64,000 bases of DNA from Rhodanobacter glycinis (GCF_900114325.1 NZ_FOSR01000009.1:1-64000); one strand, 5' to 3'; positions 49,693-58,946 are shown, numbered from the stretch's first letter. The notes: generated by a model from the sequence alone, not told the origin. A program made the numbers and translations.

Positions 49693-52103
49693 CGAAAAAA
49701 TCCCGCCGTTTCCGCTGGCTCACCGGGCTGGCGCTGGCCGTGCTGGCGCTGCTGGTCATCGCCGTCGGCACCGGCTGGTGGCTGCTGGCCGGCAGCCGCG
49801 CGCAACTGGATGGCAGCCGTCATCTCGCCCAACTGGCCCACCCGGTCAGCATCACCCGCGATGCGCTGGGCACCGCCACGTTCACCGGTCAGTCGCGCGA
49901 CGACATCGATGTCGCGCTGGGTTACGTGCACGCGCAGGAACGTTTCTTCGAGATGGACCTGATGCGCCGCATGGCCGCCGGCGAATTGTCCGCGCTGGTC
50001 GGCCCGGCGGCGCTGAAACTCGACCTCAACCATCGCCGCCATCGCCTGCGTGCGGTGGCCGAAGCGGCTTATGCGCGCTTGTCGCCGGCCAGCCGGCACA
50101 CGCTGGAGCTGTACAGCGAAGGCGTCAACGCCGGTCTCGCCGCGATGCGCGAGCGCCCATGGGAATACCTGCTGCTGCGTACCCGGCCGCAACCGTGGAA
50201 ACCGGAGGATTGCCTGCTGGTGATCGCCGCGATGTATCTCGACCTGAACAGTGACGGCCGCAACCAGCGCGAATTGCGCCTGGCGCAGATGCGTGCGGTG
50301 CTGCCCGCGTCTCTGACCGACTTCCTGCTCTCGCCTGCGCCCGTGTGGGAAGCGCCACTGCAAGGTGGCCTGTCGCGCTCGCCGGTGGTCCCGGGTGCGA
50401 ACGTGTTCGACCTGCGCCAGTCCGGCACGCCGGCAGACACGGCCAAACTTGCCGCCACGCTGGCACCTACGCTGGAAGCGAAACGTCCCGGCAGCAACAA
50501 CTTCGCGGTCGGTGGCCAACTGACCCAAAGCGGCGCGGCTGCCCTCGCCAACGACATGCACCTGGGCCTGCGCGTGCCCGACATCTGGTTCCGCACGCGC
50601 CTGCGCTATCCCGATGCCAGCGCGCCCGACGGCCAGCGCGACGTGGTCGGCGTCAGCCTGCCCGGCACGCCGGCGATGGTGGTCGGCTCCAACGGCCAGA
50701 TCGCCTGGGGCTTCACCAACAGCTACGGCGACTGGCTGGACTGGGTCCGCGTGCAGCGCGATCCGAAGGATCCCTCGCGCTACAAGGTGCCCGGCGGCTG
50801 GGCCAGCATCCAGACCCACGACGAAACCATCCAGGTGAAGGGCGCGCCGTCGCATGTGCTGAAAGTGGAAGACACGCGCTGGGGCCCGATCATGGGCAAG
50901 GCGCCCGACGGCACGCCGCTGGCGCTGGACTGGATCGCCCAGCATCCGCGCGCCTACAACCTCGATCTGATGCAGCTTGAGCATGCCGGCGACGTGAAGG
51001 CGGCGCTCGACCTCGCGCCCGGTTTCGGCATGCCGCCACAGAACCTGCTGGTGGCCGACAGCGCCGGCCACATCGGCTGGACGATCGCCGGCAACGCGAT
51101 TCCGTTGCGCCACGGTTTCGATCCACAGCTTCCCGCCGACTGGTCGCAAGCCGGCAGCGGCTGGATCGGCTGGGCGGCGCCCGCGCAATATCCGCGCATC
51201 GAAGATCCTGCCGACCATCGACTGTGGACTGCCAACAACCGCACCGTCGGCGGCGGCGCGCTGGCCCTGCTCGGCAACGGCGGCCACGACCTCGGCGCCC
51301 GCGCGCAGCAGATCCGCAACGACCTGCACGCCCGCGCCGGTTTCAGCCCCGGCAACCTGCTCGACATCCAGCTCGATGATCGCGCGGTGTTTCTCACCCG
51401 CTGGCAGCGCCTGCTGCAACAAACCCTGGCGCACACCGACGATCCTGCCCTGCTGGAGCTGAAGAAACTCACGGCCATCTGGCGCGAACGCGCTGCGCCG
51501 GACAGCGTGGACTACCGCCTCGTGCGCGCCTTCCGCAACCAGGTGAAAGCCGAGGTGATGGCACCGTTCGTGGCACACGTGAAACAGCGCTACCCCGACT
51601 TCAGCTGGCCACGTCTGGACAATCCCGAGGCGGCCGTGTGGGCCCTGGTCCACCAGCAACCGGCAAACCTGCTCGACCCGCGCTTCAAGGATTGGCACGC
51701 GCTGCTGATCGCCGCCGCCAAACACGTGACCGACACCCTGGGCAGCGAGCCCGGCGGACTGGCCGCACGCACCTGGGGCGAAGTGAACCACGCCGACATC
51801 GACCACCCGCTGGCCCGAGCCCTGCCCGGTTTCCTGGCCCACTACCTCGACATGCCCGACGACGAACTCCCCGGCGACCACGACATGCCACGCGTGGCCG
51901 CGCCCGGCTTCGGCGCGTCCGAGCGGCTCGACGTGGAACCCGGCCACGAAGCCCACGGCATCCTCGAAATGCCCGGCGGCCAAAGCGACAACCCCCTGTC
52001 GCCTTACTACGGCGCCGGCCACGAAGACTGGGTCCACGGCCGCCCCACGCCACTGCTGCCAGGACCAGCCCAGCACACGCTGACGCTGGAGCCTGCTGCC
52101 TGA
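49689..52103 (+). CDS. penicillin acylase family protein (Ntn hydrolase precursor)
   Basis: An 804-residue precursor with a membrane-anchoring N-terminal helix (~12-34). The alpha chain contains ALGYVHAQERFFEMDLMRRMAAG; cleavage would expose the Ser of RPGSNNFAVGG (~residue 263) as the N-terminal nucleophile of the beta chain, with conserved SNN. Later AWGFTNSYGDWLDW and WTANNRTVGG match the family. Such enzymes hydrolyse amides (penicillins, N-acyl homoserine lactones, bile salts). Substrate unknown. It is coupled to the upstream glycosidase gene. Confidence 0.9.
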   Translation: MTKKSRRFRWLTGLALAVLALLVIAVGTGWWLLAGSRAQLDGSRHLAQLAHPVSITRDALGTATFTGQSRDDIDVALGYVHAQERFFEMDLMRRMAAGELSALVGPAALKLDLNHRRHRLRAVAEAAYARLSPASRHTLELYSEGVNAGLAAMRERPWEYLLLRTRPQPWKPEDCLLVIAAMYLDLNSDGRNQRELRLAQMRAVLPASLTDFLLSPAPVWEAPLQGGLSRSPVVPGANVFDLRQSGTPADTAKLAATLAPTLEAKRPGSNNFAVGGQLTQSGAAALANDMHLGLRVPDIWFRTRLRYPDASAPDGQRDVVGVSLPGTPAMVVGSNGQIAWGFTNSYGDWLDWVRVQRDPKDPSRYKVPGGWASIQTHDETIQVKGAPSHVLKVEDTRWGPIMGKAPDGTPLALDWIAQHPRAYNLDLMQLEHAGDVKAALDLAPGFGMPPQNLLVADSAGHIGWTIAGNAIPLRHGFDPQLPADWSQAGSGWIGWAAPAQYPRIEDPADHRLWTANNRTVGGGALALLGNGGHDLGARAQQIRNDLHARAGFSPGNLLDIQLDDRAVFLTRWQRLLQQTLAHTDDPALLELKKLTAIWRERAAPDSVDYRLVRAFRNQVKAEVMAPFVAHVKQRYPDFSWPRLDNPEAAVWALVHQQPANLLDPRFKDWHALLIAAAKHVTDTLGSEPGGLAARTWGEVNHADIDHPLARALPGFLAHYLDMPDDELPGDHDMPRVAAPGFGASERLDVEPGHEAHGILEMPGGQSDNPLSPYYGAGHEDWVHGRPTPLLPGPAQHTLTLEPAA

Positions 52104-52214
52104 TCGAGGCCTCAGCGAGCCAGCCAACACCCGAAGATGCAACTCTTGTCTTACCGGTTGGCCGGTAGCATCCAATCGCGACATAGCTGCACCGCTCTTC
52201 CCTCCCTTAGTGAA

Positions 52215-52430
52215 GCGGCGCATGGCGTAGGACAAGGCCCGCAGGGTGGCCGGCATGGATGCCGGCCAGTTCGACGCCAGGGCAGGAAGCCCTGTCGGCG
52301 AACCCCCGTAGCCATGCGCGGACCCGCCGGCTCGCAGAGCCGGTGGGCGCGAACGCAGGGTGCCCCTCTTTTGGTTCTGTTTTCTCGGGCAAGCGAGAAA
52401 ATGAACCCGCCCGCCGGCAGGCGGACGGAA
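52215..52430. repeat. composite multi-hairpin repeat
   Basis: A chain of palindromes in the 539-bp gap after the acylase gene: GGCCGGCATGGATGCCGGCC, CAGGGCAGGAAGCCCTG, CCGCCGGCTCGCAGAGCCGG, and TTTTCTCGGGCAAGCGAGAAAA with the flank GGTGCCCCTCTTTTGG. This recalls the GGTGCCCCTTTTGGTTAC and GGCAAGCAAGAAAAG repeats common in Xanthomonadales. The remainder of the gap (52431-52642) shows only low-content sequence before the YciI gene. Confidence 0.6.
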
Positions 52431-52642
52431 CCTCCGTCACCATAGGTGGCGGCCCGCAGGCAAAAGCTTCCCAGCAGAGCGATACAACTCCCATACAAGT
52501 CGCCCAGCGTGCGTGACTCCTCAAAGATAGTGCTTGCCCACTTGGCGGAAACACCCCCTGGAAAACCTGTCGATTCCTCACACACCCATTCGTCGTTTAC
52601 ACAAAGGCCGCACAACGCGGCCTGCCACCAGGAGACACGACA

Positions 52643-53071
52643 ATGCGATGCATGGTGATGGTCAAGGCGACTGAACTTTCGGAGTCCGGGGCGTTGCCCA
52701 CGAGTGGAGAACTCGAGGAGATGACGCGTTTCAACCAGGAGCTGGCGAAGGCCGGGGTGCTGCTGGTCGGCGAAGGGCTGACGCCCAGTCGCCGCGGCAA
52801 ACGCGTGCAATTCGATGACCATGGCAAGCGCACGACCGTAGACGGTCCATTCGCCGAAACCAAGGAACTGGTGGCCGGATTCTGGCTGTGGCAGGTGCGC
52901 TCGATGGACGAGGCGATGGAATGGGTGCGTCGTTGCCCGGCGCCGTTCGAAGGTGAGTGCCAGATCGAGGTCCGCCCGTTGCTGGAGGCCGAGGACTTCG
53001 GCGCTGCGCTGTCACCGGAACTGCGCGCCACGGAGGAGCGACTACGGGCAGATTTGGCCTCGCGCGGCTGA
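52643..53071 (+). CDS. YciI-like (DGPF domain) protein
   Basis: A 142-residue DGPF-domain protein: MRCMVMVKATELSESG, EGLTPSRRGKRVQFDDHGK, and the diagnostic VDGPFAETKELVAGFWLW. This family (YCII-related) is the known genomic partner of ECF42 sigma factors; expression of the DGPF gene is usually controlled by the adjacent sigma. The sigma gene begins 43 bp downstream. Function of the DGPF protein is unknown, although links to antibiotic stress exist. Confidence 0.9.
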   Translation: MRCMVMVKATELSESGALPTSGELEEMTRFNQELAKAGVLLVGEGLTPSRRGKRVQFDDHGKRTTVDGPFAETKELVAGFWLWQVRSMDEAMEWVRRCPAPFEGECQIEVRPLLEAEDFGAALSPELRATEERLRADLASRG

Positions 53072-53114
53072 TGCGCCCTTGTGGCCGTGCGCACGGCATG
53101 CTGTGATCGGCTCC

Positions 53115-54383
53115 ATGCACGGAGCCGACACCCACCAGGCCATCGAAACTGTCTGGCGCCTCGAATCGCCACGACTGATCGCCGCGTTGATCCGCGTGGT
53201 GCGCGACATCGACCTCGCCGAGGAGCTGGCGCAGGATGCCCTGGTCGCCGCGCTGGAGCACTGGCCGCGCGAGGGCGTGCCGGACAACCCCGGCGCGTGG
53301 CTGATGACCGCCGCCAAGCGGCGCGGTATCGACCAGTTGCGCCGGCGCCGGCTGATCGAACGCAAGCATGCCGAGCTGGGCGACGATCCGGAGCACGCAG
53401 CATTCACCATGCCTGACCTCGAAGCCCTCGACAACGATATCGGCGACGACCTGCTGCGACTGATCTTCACTGCCTGCCATCCGGCGCTGTCGGTCGATGC
53501 GCAGATCGCGCTCACCCTGCGCCTGCTCGCCGGCCTCAGCACCGAGGAAATCGCCCGCGCCTACCTCGCCGCCGAACCCACCATCGCCCAGCGCATCGTG
53601 CGCGCCAAGCGCACCCTGGCCAAGGCCAACGTGGCGTACGAAGTGCCGCGTGGCGAGGCATTGGCGGAACGCCTGGGTGCCGTACTCGGCACGATCTACC
53701 TGATCTTCAACGAGGGCTACACCGCCACTTCCGGCCGCGACTGGATGCGCCCGGCGCTATGCGAGGAAGCGCTGCGCCTGGGGCGCATGCTGGCTGCGTT
53801 GATGCCACGCAACGCCGAAGTCCACGGGCTGCTTGCATTGCTGGAAATCCAGGCCTCGCGCAACCACGCTCGCGTATCGGCGGACGGCCAGCCGATCCTG
53901 CTGCCGGAGCAGGATCGCAGCCGCTGGGACCGCCTGCAGATCCAGCGTGGGCTGGCGGCACTCGAGCGCGCGGAAAAACTCGACGCCGCGCGTGGCCCGT
54001 ACACCTTGCAAGCCGCCATCGCCGCCTGCCACGCCCGCGCCGCCAGCGCGGAACAGACCGACTGGCCACGCATCGCCTCGCTCTACGCCGAGCTGGCCCG
54101 CGTCACGCCTTCGCCGGTGGTCGAACTCAACCGCGCGGTCGCCATCAGCCGTGCCGACGGTCCCGCCGCGGGCCTGCGCCTCATCGACAGCCTTCGCGAC
54201 GAGCCGGCGCTGGCGAATTACCACCTGTTGCCCGCCGTGCGTGGCGACCTGCTGGAAAAACTCGGACGCCACAACGAGGCCCGCGTGGAATTCAAGCGTG
54301 CGGCCAGCCTGACGCGCAATGCGCGCGAACGCGACGTGATGCTGGCGCGAGCGGGCAAGCAGGAACCGGCGCCTCCGCCATGA
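53115..54383 (+). CDS. ECF42-type RNA polymerase sigma factor with C-terminal extension
   Basis: A 422-residue ECF sigma: region 2 (~residues 10-75, LIRVVRDIDLAEELAQDAL), region 4 (~110-170, CHPALSVDAQIALTLRLLAG and EEIARAYLAAEPTIAQRI), followed by a long C-terminal TPR-rich extension (~190-420, LQIQRGLAALERAEK; LYAELARVTPSPVVELNRAV) that is typical for ECF42 and needed for activity. No anti-sigma gene is adjacent. It follows the DGPF gene with 43 bp; autoregulation of this pair is expected. An in-frame GTG at 53103 is another start. Confidence 0.9.
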   Translation: MHGADTHQAIETVWRLESPRLIAALIRVVRDIDLAEELAQDALVAALEHWPREGVPDNPGAWLMTAAKRRGIDQLRRRRLIERKHAELGDDPEHAAFTMPDLEALDNDIGDDLLRLIFTACHPALSVDAQIALTLRLLAGLSTEEIARAYLAAEPTIAQRIVRAKRTLAKANVAYEVPRGEALAERLGAVLGTIYLIFNEGYTATSGRDWMRPALCEEALRLGRMLAALMPRNAEVHGLLALLEIQASRNHARVSADGQPILLPEQDRSRWDRLQIQRGLAALERAEKLDAARGPYTLQAAIAACHARAASAEQTDWPRIASLYAELARVTPSPVVELNRAVAISRADGPAAGLRLIDSLRDEPALANYHLLPAVRGDLLEKLGRHNEARVEFKRAASLTRNARERDVMLARAGKQEPAPPP

Positions 54384-54532
54384 ATGCGCGGCAGCGGCTG
54401 GTGTGTTCGTCACCGCGCGTTATGATCACGCTCGCCATGCCATGATCGTCGTCACCGCCAGAACACGCCCGACGCCACGTCTGCGGCCTGATGCCCGGGC
54501 CGGATTCCGCGCAACCACAGGATGATTCGCCC

Positions 54533-55093
54533 ATGACCGTCACCCGCACCGCCGAGCATCAGCAGCTGGATCGGCTGCTGCTGCAATCCGGGCGCAGCGA
54601 CCAGCAGGCATTCGCCGAGCTCTATCGACGCACCTCGTCGAAACTCATGGGCGTGTGCCTGCGCATGCTGCGCGATCGCGGTGCCGCGGAAGAAGTGTTG
54701 CAGGAGATCTACATCACGGTCTGGCACCGCGCAGCCAGCTTCGACGCGGCCAAGGCCAGCGCCATGACCTGGCTCACCACGATGTCGCGCAACAAGGCGA
54801 TCGACCGCCTGCGCCAGCACCGCGAAGAGCTGCTGGACAACCCTCTCACGCTCGATGAGATGGTCGACGACCAGCCCTCGCCCGGCGCCAACGCCGAGAA
54901 CAGCCAGGAGTATCGCCGACTCGAAAGCTGCCTGGATGCACTGGAACCCCGACAAAGACGCTCCGTGCGTGAAGCCTTTTTCAGCGGAGCTACGTATAAC
55001 GAATTGGCAGCACGCTGCGACGTGCCGCTGGGAACCATGAAAAGCTGGATCCGTCGCAGCCTGATGCAACTCCGCACGTGCCTGGACTCATGA
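54533..55093 (+). CDS. ECF sigma factor upstream of an anti-sigma gene
   Basis: A 186-residue sigma-70 family ECF protein: region 2 with MLRDRGAAEEVLQEIYITVW (~residues 38-60) and MTWLTTMSRNKAIDRLRQ, region 4 with REAFFSGATYNELAARCDVP (~145-180) and LGTMKSWIRRSLMQL. It resembles the SigK/EcfK (ECF19/ECF18-like) sigma that pairs with RskA. ATGA overlap with the downstream anti-sigma gene. The photolyase gene lies after the anti-sigma. Confidence 0.88.
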   Translation: MTVTRTAEHQQLDRLLLQSGRSDQQAFAELYRRTSSKLMGVCLRMLRDRGAAEEVLQEIYITVWHRAASFDAAKASAMTWLTTMSRNKAIDRLRQHREELLDNPLTLDEMVDDQPSPGANAENSQEYRRLESCLDALEPRQRRSVREAFFSGATYNELAARCDVPLGTMKSWIRRSLMQLRTCLDS

Positions 55094-55893
55094 ACACGCC
55101 CATCGACGACAACAACCACAACCTGCGCTACGCCGAGTACGTGCTGGGCGTGCTTGACGCCGACGCGCGTGCCGAAGTGGCGCACGAAATGCTGGCCAGC
55201 GACGAGGTCGCCACCGCCGTGGCCTTGTGGCAGAGCCGTTTGCTGCCGCTGACCGAAAGCATCGAGGACGTGGCGCCCGCCCCATACGTGTGGGCACGCA
55301 TCCACGACGCGCTGAAACTGGATGCCCCCGCATCCACGCCAGCCCGGGCCACGCCGCGCCCACGGCTGTGGGACAACCTGGCGCTGTGGCACTGGCTGGG
55401 CCTTGGCGCCAGCGCGGTGGCCGTCGCGCTGCTGCTGGTGGTCGCGCTGCCGCGGCATGCCAACGTCACGGCCCCATCGGCGACCAGCGTCGCCTACATG
55501 GCTTCGACGATCAAACAGGACAACGGCGCCACCGGCTGGACCGCCACCATGGACCTGCAGCACGGCCGCATGATCGTGGTGCCCGCCGCACCCCAGGCAC
55601 TCGCCCAGGGCAAGGCACCCGAGCTGTGGCTGATTCCCGCCGGCCAGAAGCCGATCGCGGTCGGCATGATCTCGCGCGAACAACCCACCACGCTGGCGCT
55701 TGCCCCGGCGCTGCTGAAGCAACTCGGCGCAACCGCAGCCCTGGCCGTTTCGGTCGAACCGCCGGGCGGCTCGCCGACCGGTCAACCGACGGGCCCGGTG
55801 ATCGCCAAGGGTGCCATCGGCGCCGCGCCGGATGTACAGGGCAACAAGGTGGCCATGAACGGCGACGGACACGTGGAGCGGACCCGGGCCTGA
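55090..55893 (+). CDS. RskA-type anti-sigma factor
   Basis: A 267-residue single-pass membrane protein. The N-terminal cytoplasmic domain (~1-95, NLRYAEYVLGVLDADARAEV and EDVAPAPYVWARI) binds the sigma; one transmembrane helix (~105-125, GASAVAVALLLVVAL); the periplasmic RskA domain (~140-267) has APELWLIPAGQKPIAVG and LAVSVEPPGGSPTGQPTGPV, where the P-x-G-G/S-x-PTGP end is the family signature. It is regulated by partner binding in related pathways; the inducing signal is unknown here. Coupled to the sigma by 4 bases. Confidence 0.9.
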   Translation: MNTPIDDNNHNLRYAEYVLGVLDADARAEVAHEMLASDEVATAVALWQSRLLPLTESIEDVAPAPYVWARIHDALKLDAPASTPARATPRPRLWDNLALWHWLGLGASAVAVALLLVVALPRHANVTAPSATSVAYMASTIKQDNGATGWTATMDLQHGRMIVVPAAPQALAQGKAPELWLIPAGQKPIAVGMISREQPTTLALAPALLKQLGATAALAVSVEPPGGSPTGQPTGPVIAKGAIGAAPDVQGNKVAMNGDGHVERTRA

Positions 55894-55960
55894 TCCGGCC
55901 CGGCCTGTTCGCGCGCCATATGTCCGACCGCATCCCGTTCCCGCCGGGCCAGGTTTGCGC

Positions 55961-57376
55961 ATGAGTACCGCGCTGATCGTGTTCCGGCGCGACCTGCGCC
56001 TGGTCGACAACCCGGCGTGGAGCGCCGCCTGTGCCGCTCACGCGCAGGTGATTCCCATCTACATCCACGCCCCCGGCGAGGACAGCCCATGGTCCATCGG
56101 CAGCGCCGGCCGCTGGTGGCTGCATCACTCGCTGGCGGCGCTGGACCGGCGATTGCGCGCGCAACACGCCGGACTGCACCTGCGTCAGGGCGACACGCTG
56201 GAGGTACTGCGCGAGCTGGTCCGGCGCAGTGGCGCCGACACGGTGTACTGGAATCGACTGTACGAGCCCGCGTCGATAGAACGCGATACCCGCACCAAGA
56301 GCGCATTGCGCGAACAAGGCGTCGCCGTGCACAGCCACCCCGGCACGCTGTGGTGCGAACCGTGGCAGATCGCCACGCAGCAAGATGCGCCGTACAAGGT
56401 GTTCACGCCCTACTGGCGCAAGCTGCGCACGCTACTGCAGCCGGTCGAACCGTTGCCCGAGCCGGTCGTGCCCGGCTGGCAGGCATTGTCGGGCAGCTTG
56501 CCGCTGTCGGCGCTGGCATTGCTGCCGCGCATCGGCTGGGACAGCGGTCTGGCCGAGACTTGGCAACCGGGCGAGGACGGCGCGCACGAACTGCTGGAGA
56601 TCTTCGCCGACGACGCCATCGGCGACTACGCCCATGCCCGCGACCTGCCCGCCCGCCACGGCACCTCGCGACTGTCGCCGCACCTGCACTTCGGCGAAAT
56701 ATCCCCGCGCCAGATCCACTTCGAACTGGACCTCCGCGCCCGCGCCATCGACGCCAAGCGGCGCCCGGATATCGAGCCGTATCTGCGCGAGCTGGGCTGG
56801 CGCGAATTCGCCCACCACCTGCTCTACCACTTCCCGCACACACCCACCGACAACTTCAATCCACGCTTCGACGGCTTTCGCTGGGCAGCGGCGGATCAGT
56901 CATTGATCGAACGCTGGCAACACGGTCGCACCGGCATTCCACTGGTCGACGCCGGCATGCGCGAGCTGTGGCATACCGGCTGGATGCACAACCGCGTGCG
57001 CATGATCGTGGCCAGCCTCCTCACCAAGAACCTGCGCCAGCACTGGCAGCACGGCGCGCGCTGGTTCTGGGACACGCTGGTGGACGCCGACCTCGCCAAC
57101 AACACGCTGGGCTGGCAATGGGTGGCCGGTTGCGGCGCCGACGCCGCACCCTACTTCCGCGTGTTCAACCCGGTGACCCAGGCGAAGAAGTTCGATCCGG
57201 ACGGCACCTACCTGCGCCGCTGGCTGCCGGAACTGGCCGCTGCGCCGCTGGCACTGCTGCACGAGCCGTGGAAGGACGAAGCCCTGCTCAAGCGCAGCGG
57301 CTATCCAGCCCCGATGATCGACCTTGGCCAGTCGCGACAGCGGGCGCTGGATGCCTACGCTGCGCTGGCACGCTGA
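55961..57376 (+). CDS. phrB: Deoxyribodipyrimidine photolyase (CPD, class I)
   Basis: A 471-residue light-driven DNA repair enzyme. N-terminal photolyase alpha/beta domain (ALIVFRRDLRLVDNPAW, ~4-22), then the FAD-binding helical domain: GTSRLSPHLHFGEISPRQIH (~225-245), EFAHHLLYHFPH, WHTGWMHNRVRMIVASLLTKN, and WQWVAGCGADAAPYFRVFNP (W-rich electron-transfer region). The class I length and the ARDLPARHGTSRLSP segment fit PhrB. TTG at 55955 is an alternative start. It lies 67 bp after the anti-sigma gene in the same direction. Confidence 0.95.
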   Translation: MSTALIVFRRDLRLVDNPAWSAACAAHAQVIPIYIHAPGEDSPWSIGSAGRWWLHHSLAALDRRLRAQHAGLHLRQGDTLEVLRELVRRSGADTVYWNRLYEPASIERDTRTKSALREQGVAVHSHPGTLWCEPWQIATQQDAPYKVFTPYWRKLRTLLQPVEPLPEPVVPGWQALSGSLPLSALALLPRIGWDSGLAETWQPGEDGAHELLEIFADDAIGDYAHARDLPARHGTSRLSPHLHFGEISPRQIHFELDLRARAIDAKRRPDIEPYLRELGWREFAHHLLYHFPHTPTDNFNPRFDGFRWAAADQSLIERWQHGRTGIPLVDAGMRELWHTGWMHNRVRMIVASLLTKNLRQHWQHGARWFWDTLVDADLANNTLGWQWVAGCGADAAPYFRVFNPVTQAKKFDPDGTYLRRWLPELAAAPLALLHEPWKDEALLKRSGYPAPMIDLGQSRQRALDAYAALAR

Positions 57377-57406
57377 ATTCGCACTCACAGCAACCTGTCT
57401 CTTCTC

Positions 57407-57590
57407 TCACCGTCGCCCCAGCGAACGCTGGGGTCCAGCGCCTCTGGTTGCCCGCAAGCCGCTGGGCGACCAGACCCGGGTCTGTTGAAAAGCACTTCCT
57501 GCTGACCCCACCCTGCGGCCATTGAAAAGCGCTTCGCAAAAATGACGAAAACGGAAATTTTCGACAAAACATGATGCCTTTCGGTGCCGG
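57407..57590. repeat. degenerate inverted repeats after phrB
   Basis: The gap contains GTCGCCCCAGCGAACGCTGGGGTCCAGCG (stem CCCCAGCG/CGCTGGGG), GGCGACCAGACCCGGGTCTG and AATGACGAAAAC, all resembling decayed members of the CGTCATCCC/CCGGATCCAG family. The region separates the convergent phrB and arsH genes. Confidence 0.45.
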
Positions 57591-57627
57591 GAAGTTTGAC
57601 CCTGGCACGAACGCGGCCGTGTAACGT

Positions 57628-58365
57628 CTACGCCGATGCCTTTTCGACATCCACCACGTGGGCTGATGCGGCCAGTGCACGCGCTTCGGCGGCCCCCTTG
57701 CGCTCGCTGTAACGATCGACCAAATAGTCGCTGCGACCACGCACCAGCAAGGTGAATTTGAACAGCTCCTCCATCACGTCGACCACGCGGTCGTAGAACG
57801 GCGAGGGCTTCATGCGGCCGGCGTCGTCGAACTCCTGCCAGGCTTTGGCCACGGACGACTGGTTGGGGATGGTGAGCATGCGCATCCAGCGCCCGAGCAG
57901 GCGCAAGGTGTTCACCACGTTGAACGATTGCGAACCACCGCAGACCTGCATCACCGCCAGCGTGCGCCCTTGCGTGGGACGCACGCTGCCGTCTTCCAGC
58001 GGCAGCCAGTCGATCTGGTTCTTGAACACGCCGGTCACCGCGCCGTGCCGCTCCGGACTCACCCATACCTGCCCTTCGGACCACAGCGACAGCGCGCGCA
58101 ACTCCTGCACCTTGGCATGGCTGGCGGGCACGCTGTCCAGCAGCGGCAGTTCATGCGGATCGAACACGCGGGTCTCGGCGCCGAACCGGCGCAGGATGCG
58201 CTCGGCCTCCAACGCCAGCTTGCGACTGAACGATTGCGGCCGCAGCGAGCCGTACAGAATCAGGATGCGCGGCGGATGGCGGGCATCCCCCAGCAACCCC
58301 AGCCGTTCCAGGCTGGGTGTCTCCAGCACACCGGCGTCGATATGGGGCAGATCCTGCATCGTCAT
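57628..58365 (-). CDS. arsH: ArsH, NADPH-dependent FMN reductase / organoarsenical oxidase
   Basis: A 245-residue flavodoxin-like ArsH: FMN loop [20 protein letters not shown] (~39-58), [32 protein letters not shown] (~105-125) and [20 protein letters not shown]. ArsH oxidises trivalent methyl- and aromatic arsenicals and reduces quinones. It is divergent from arsC-acr3 with only ~75 bp between starts, so both directions share a control region. ATG 58365 is chosen; GTG 58371 and ATG 58359 are also in frame. Confidence 0.88.
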   Translation of the reverse strand: MTMQDLPHIDAGVLETPSLERLGLLGDARHPPRILILYGSLRPQSFSRKLALEAERILRRFGAETRVFDPHELPLLDSVPASHAKVQELRALSLWSEGQVWVSPERHGAVTGVFKNQIDWLPLEDGSVRPTQGRTLAVMQVCGGSQSFNVVNTLRLLGRWMRMLTIPNQSSVAKAWQEFDDAGRMKPSPFYDRVVDVMEELFKFTLLVRGRSDYLVDRYSERKGAAEARALAASAHVVDVEKASA

Positions 58366-58374
58366 GGCCACGGC

Positions 58375-58415
58375 TTGGTGTTGTATCGGTCAAACAATTC
58401 TATAATAATGGAAAT
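58375..58415 (+). promoter_or_regulatory. divergent ars control region with -10-like TATAAT
   Basis: The AT-rich stretch between arsH and arsC contains TATAAT at 58401-58406, with TTGGTG/TTGTAT upstream at imperfect spacing, and is an unusually AT-rich island in this high-GC window. An ArsR-binding palindrome could overlap it (AATTCTATAATAATGGAATT-like half-sites), but I cannot prove it. Confidence 0.45.
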
Positions 58416-58439
58416 ATGGAATTCAATCCGAGGCATGCC

Positions 58440-58946
58440 ATGCATCCCTGCCGCGTCCTGTTCATCTGCACCGGCAACTCCGCCCGCAGCATCCTGTCCG
58501 AAGCGACGCTCAATCACGTCGGCAAGGGCCGCTTCGAGGCGCTCAGCGCCGGCAGCCAGCCCAGCGGCCGCGTCCATCCCGCTGCGCTGGAACAACTCGC
58601 GGCGCTCGGCATGTCCACCGACGGCCTTGCCAGCAAGTCGTGGGATCGCTTCGCACAAGCCGGCGCACCAGCGCTGGATATCGTGATCACCGTGTGCGAC
58701 AACGCGGCGAACGAGACCTGCCCGGTGCTGTTCGGCCCCTTCGTGAAAAGCCATTGGGGCCTGCCCGATCCGGCAGCGACCCGCGATGCGGAGGCGCTTG
58801 GCGAAGCGTTCCGCAAGGCCCACGCGCTGATCATTCGCCGCGTCACCGCCCTGCTTCAACTGCCGGTGGAAACCATGCACCGCGACGAGCTGCAGCAAGC
58901 GCTGGACCGTATCGCCACGATAACCGACGACGAGGCCACGGCATGA
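58440..58946 (+). CDS. arsC: Arsenate reductase, LMW phosphatase type
   Basis: A 168-residue thioredoxin/glutaredoxin-coupled ArsC of the low-molecular-weight tyrosine phosphatase fold. The P-loop is FICTGNSARS (Cys-x5-Arg), the later Asp/Cys region is DIVITVCDNAANETCPVLFG, typical for the LMW ArsC relay Cys. It reduces arsenate to arsenite, the substrate of Acr3. ATG 58440 is used with GAGG upstream; an in-frame ATG is at 58416. Coupled to acr3 by ATGA. Confidence 0.92.
   Translation: MHPCRVLFICTGNSARSILSEATLNHVGKGRFEALSAGSQPSGRVHPAALEQLAALGMSTDGLASKSWDRFAQAGAPALDIVITVCDNAANETCPVLFGPFVKSHWGLPDPAATRDAEALGEAFRKAHALIIRRVTALLQLPVETMHRDELQQALDRIATITDDEATA

Noticed and set aside
49659-52256. 865-codon open frame antisense to the acylase gene
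   Set aside because: Shadow of a strongly supported Ntn-hydrolase gene; no recognisable motif.
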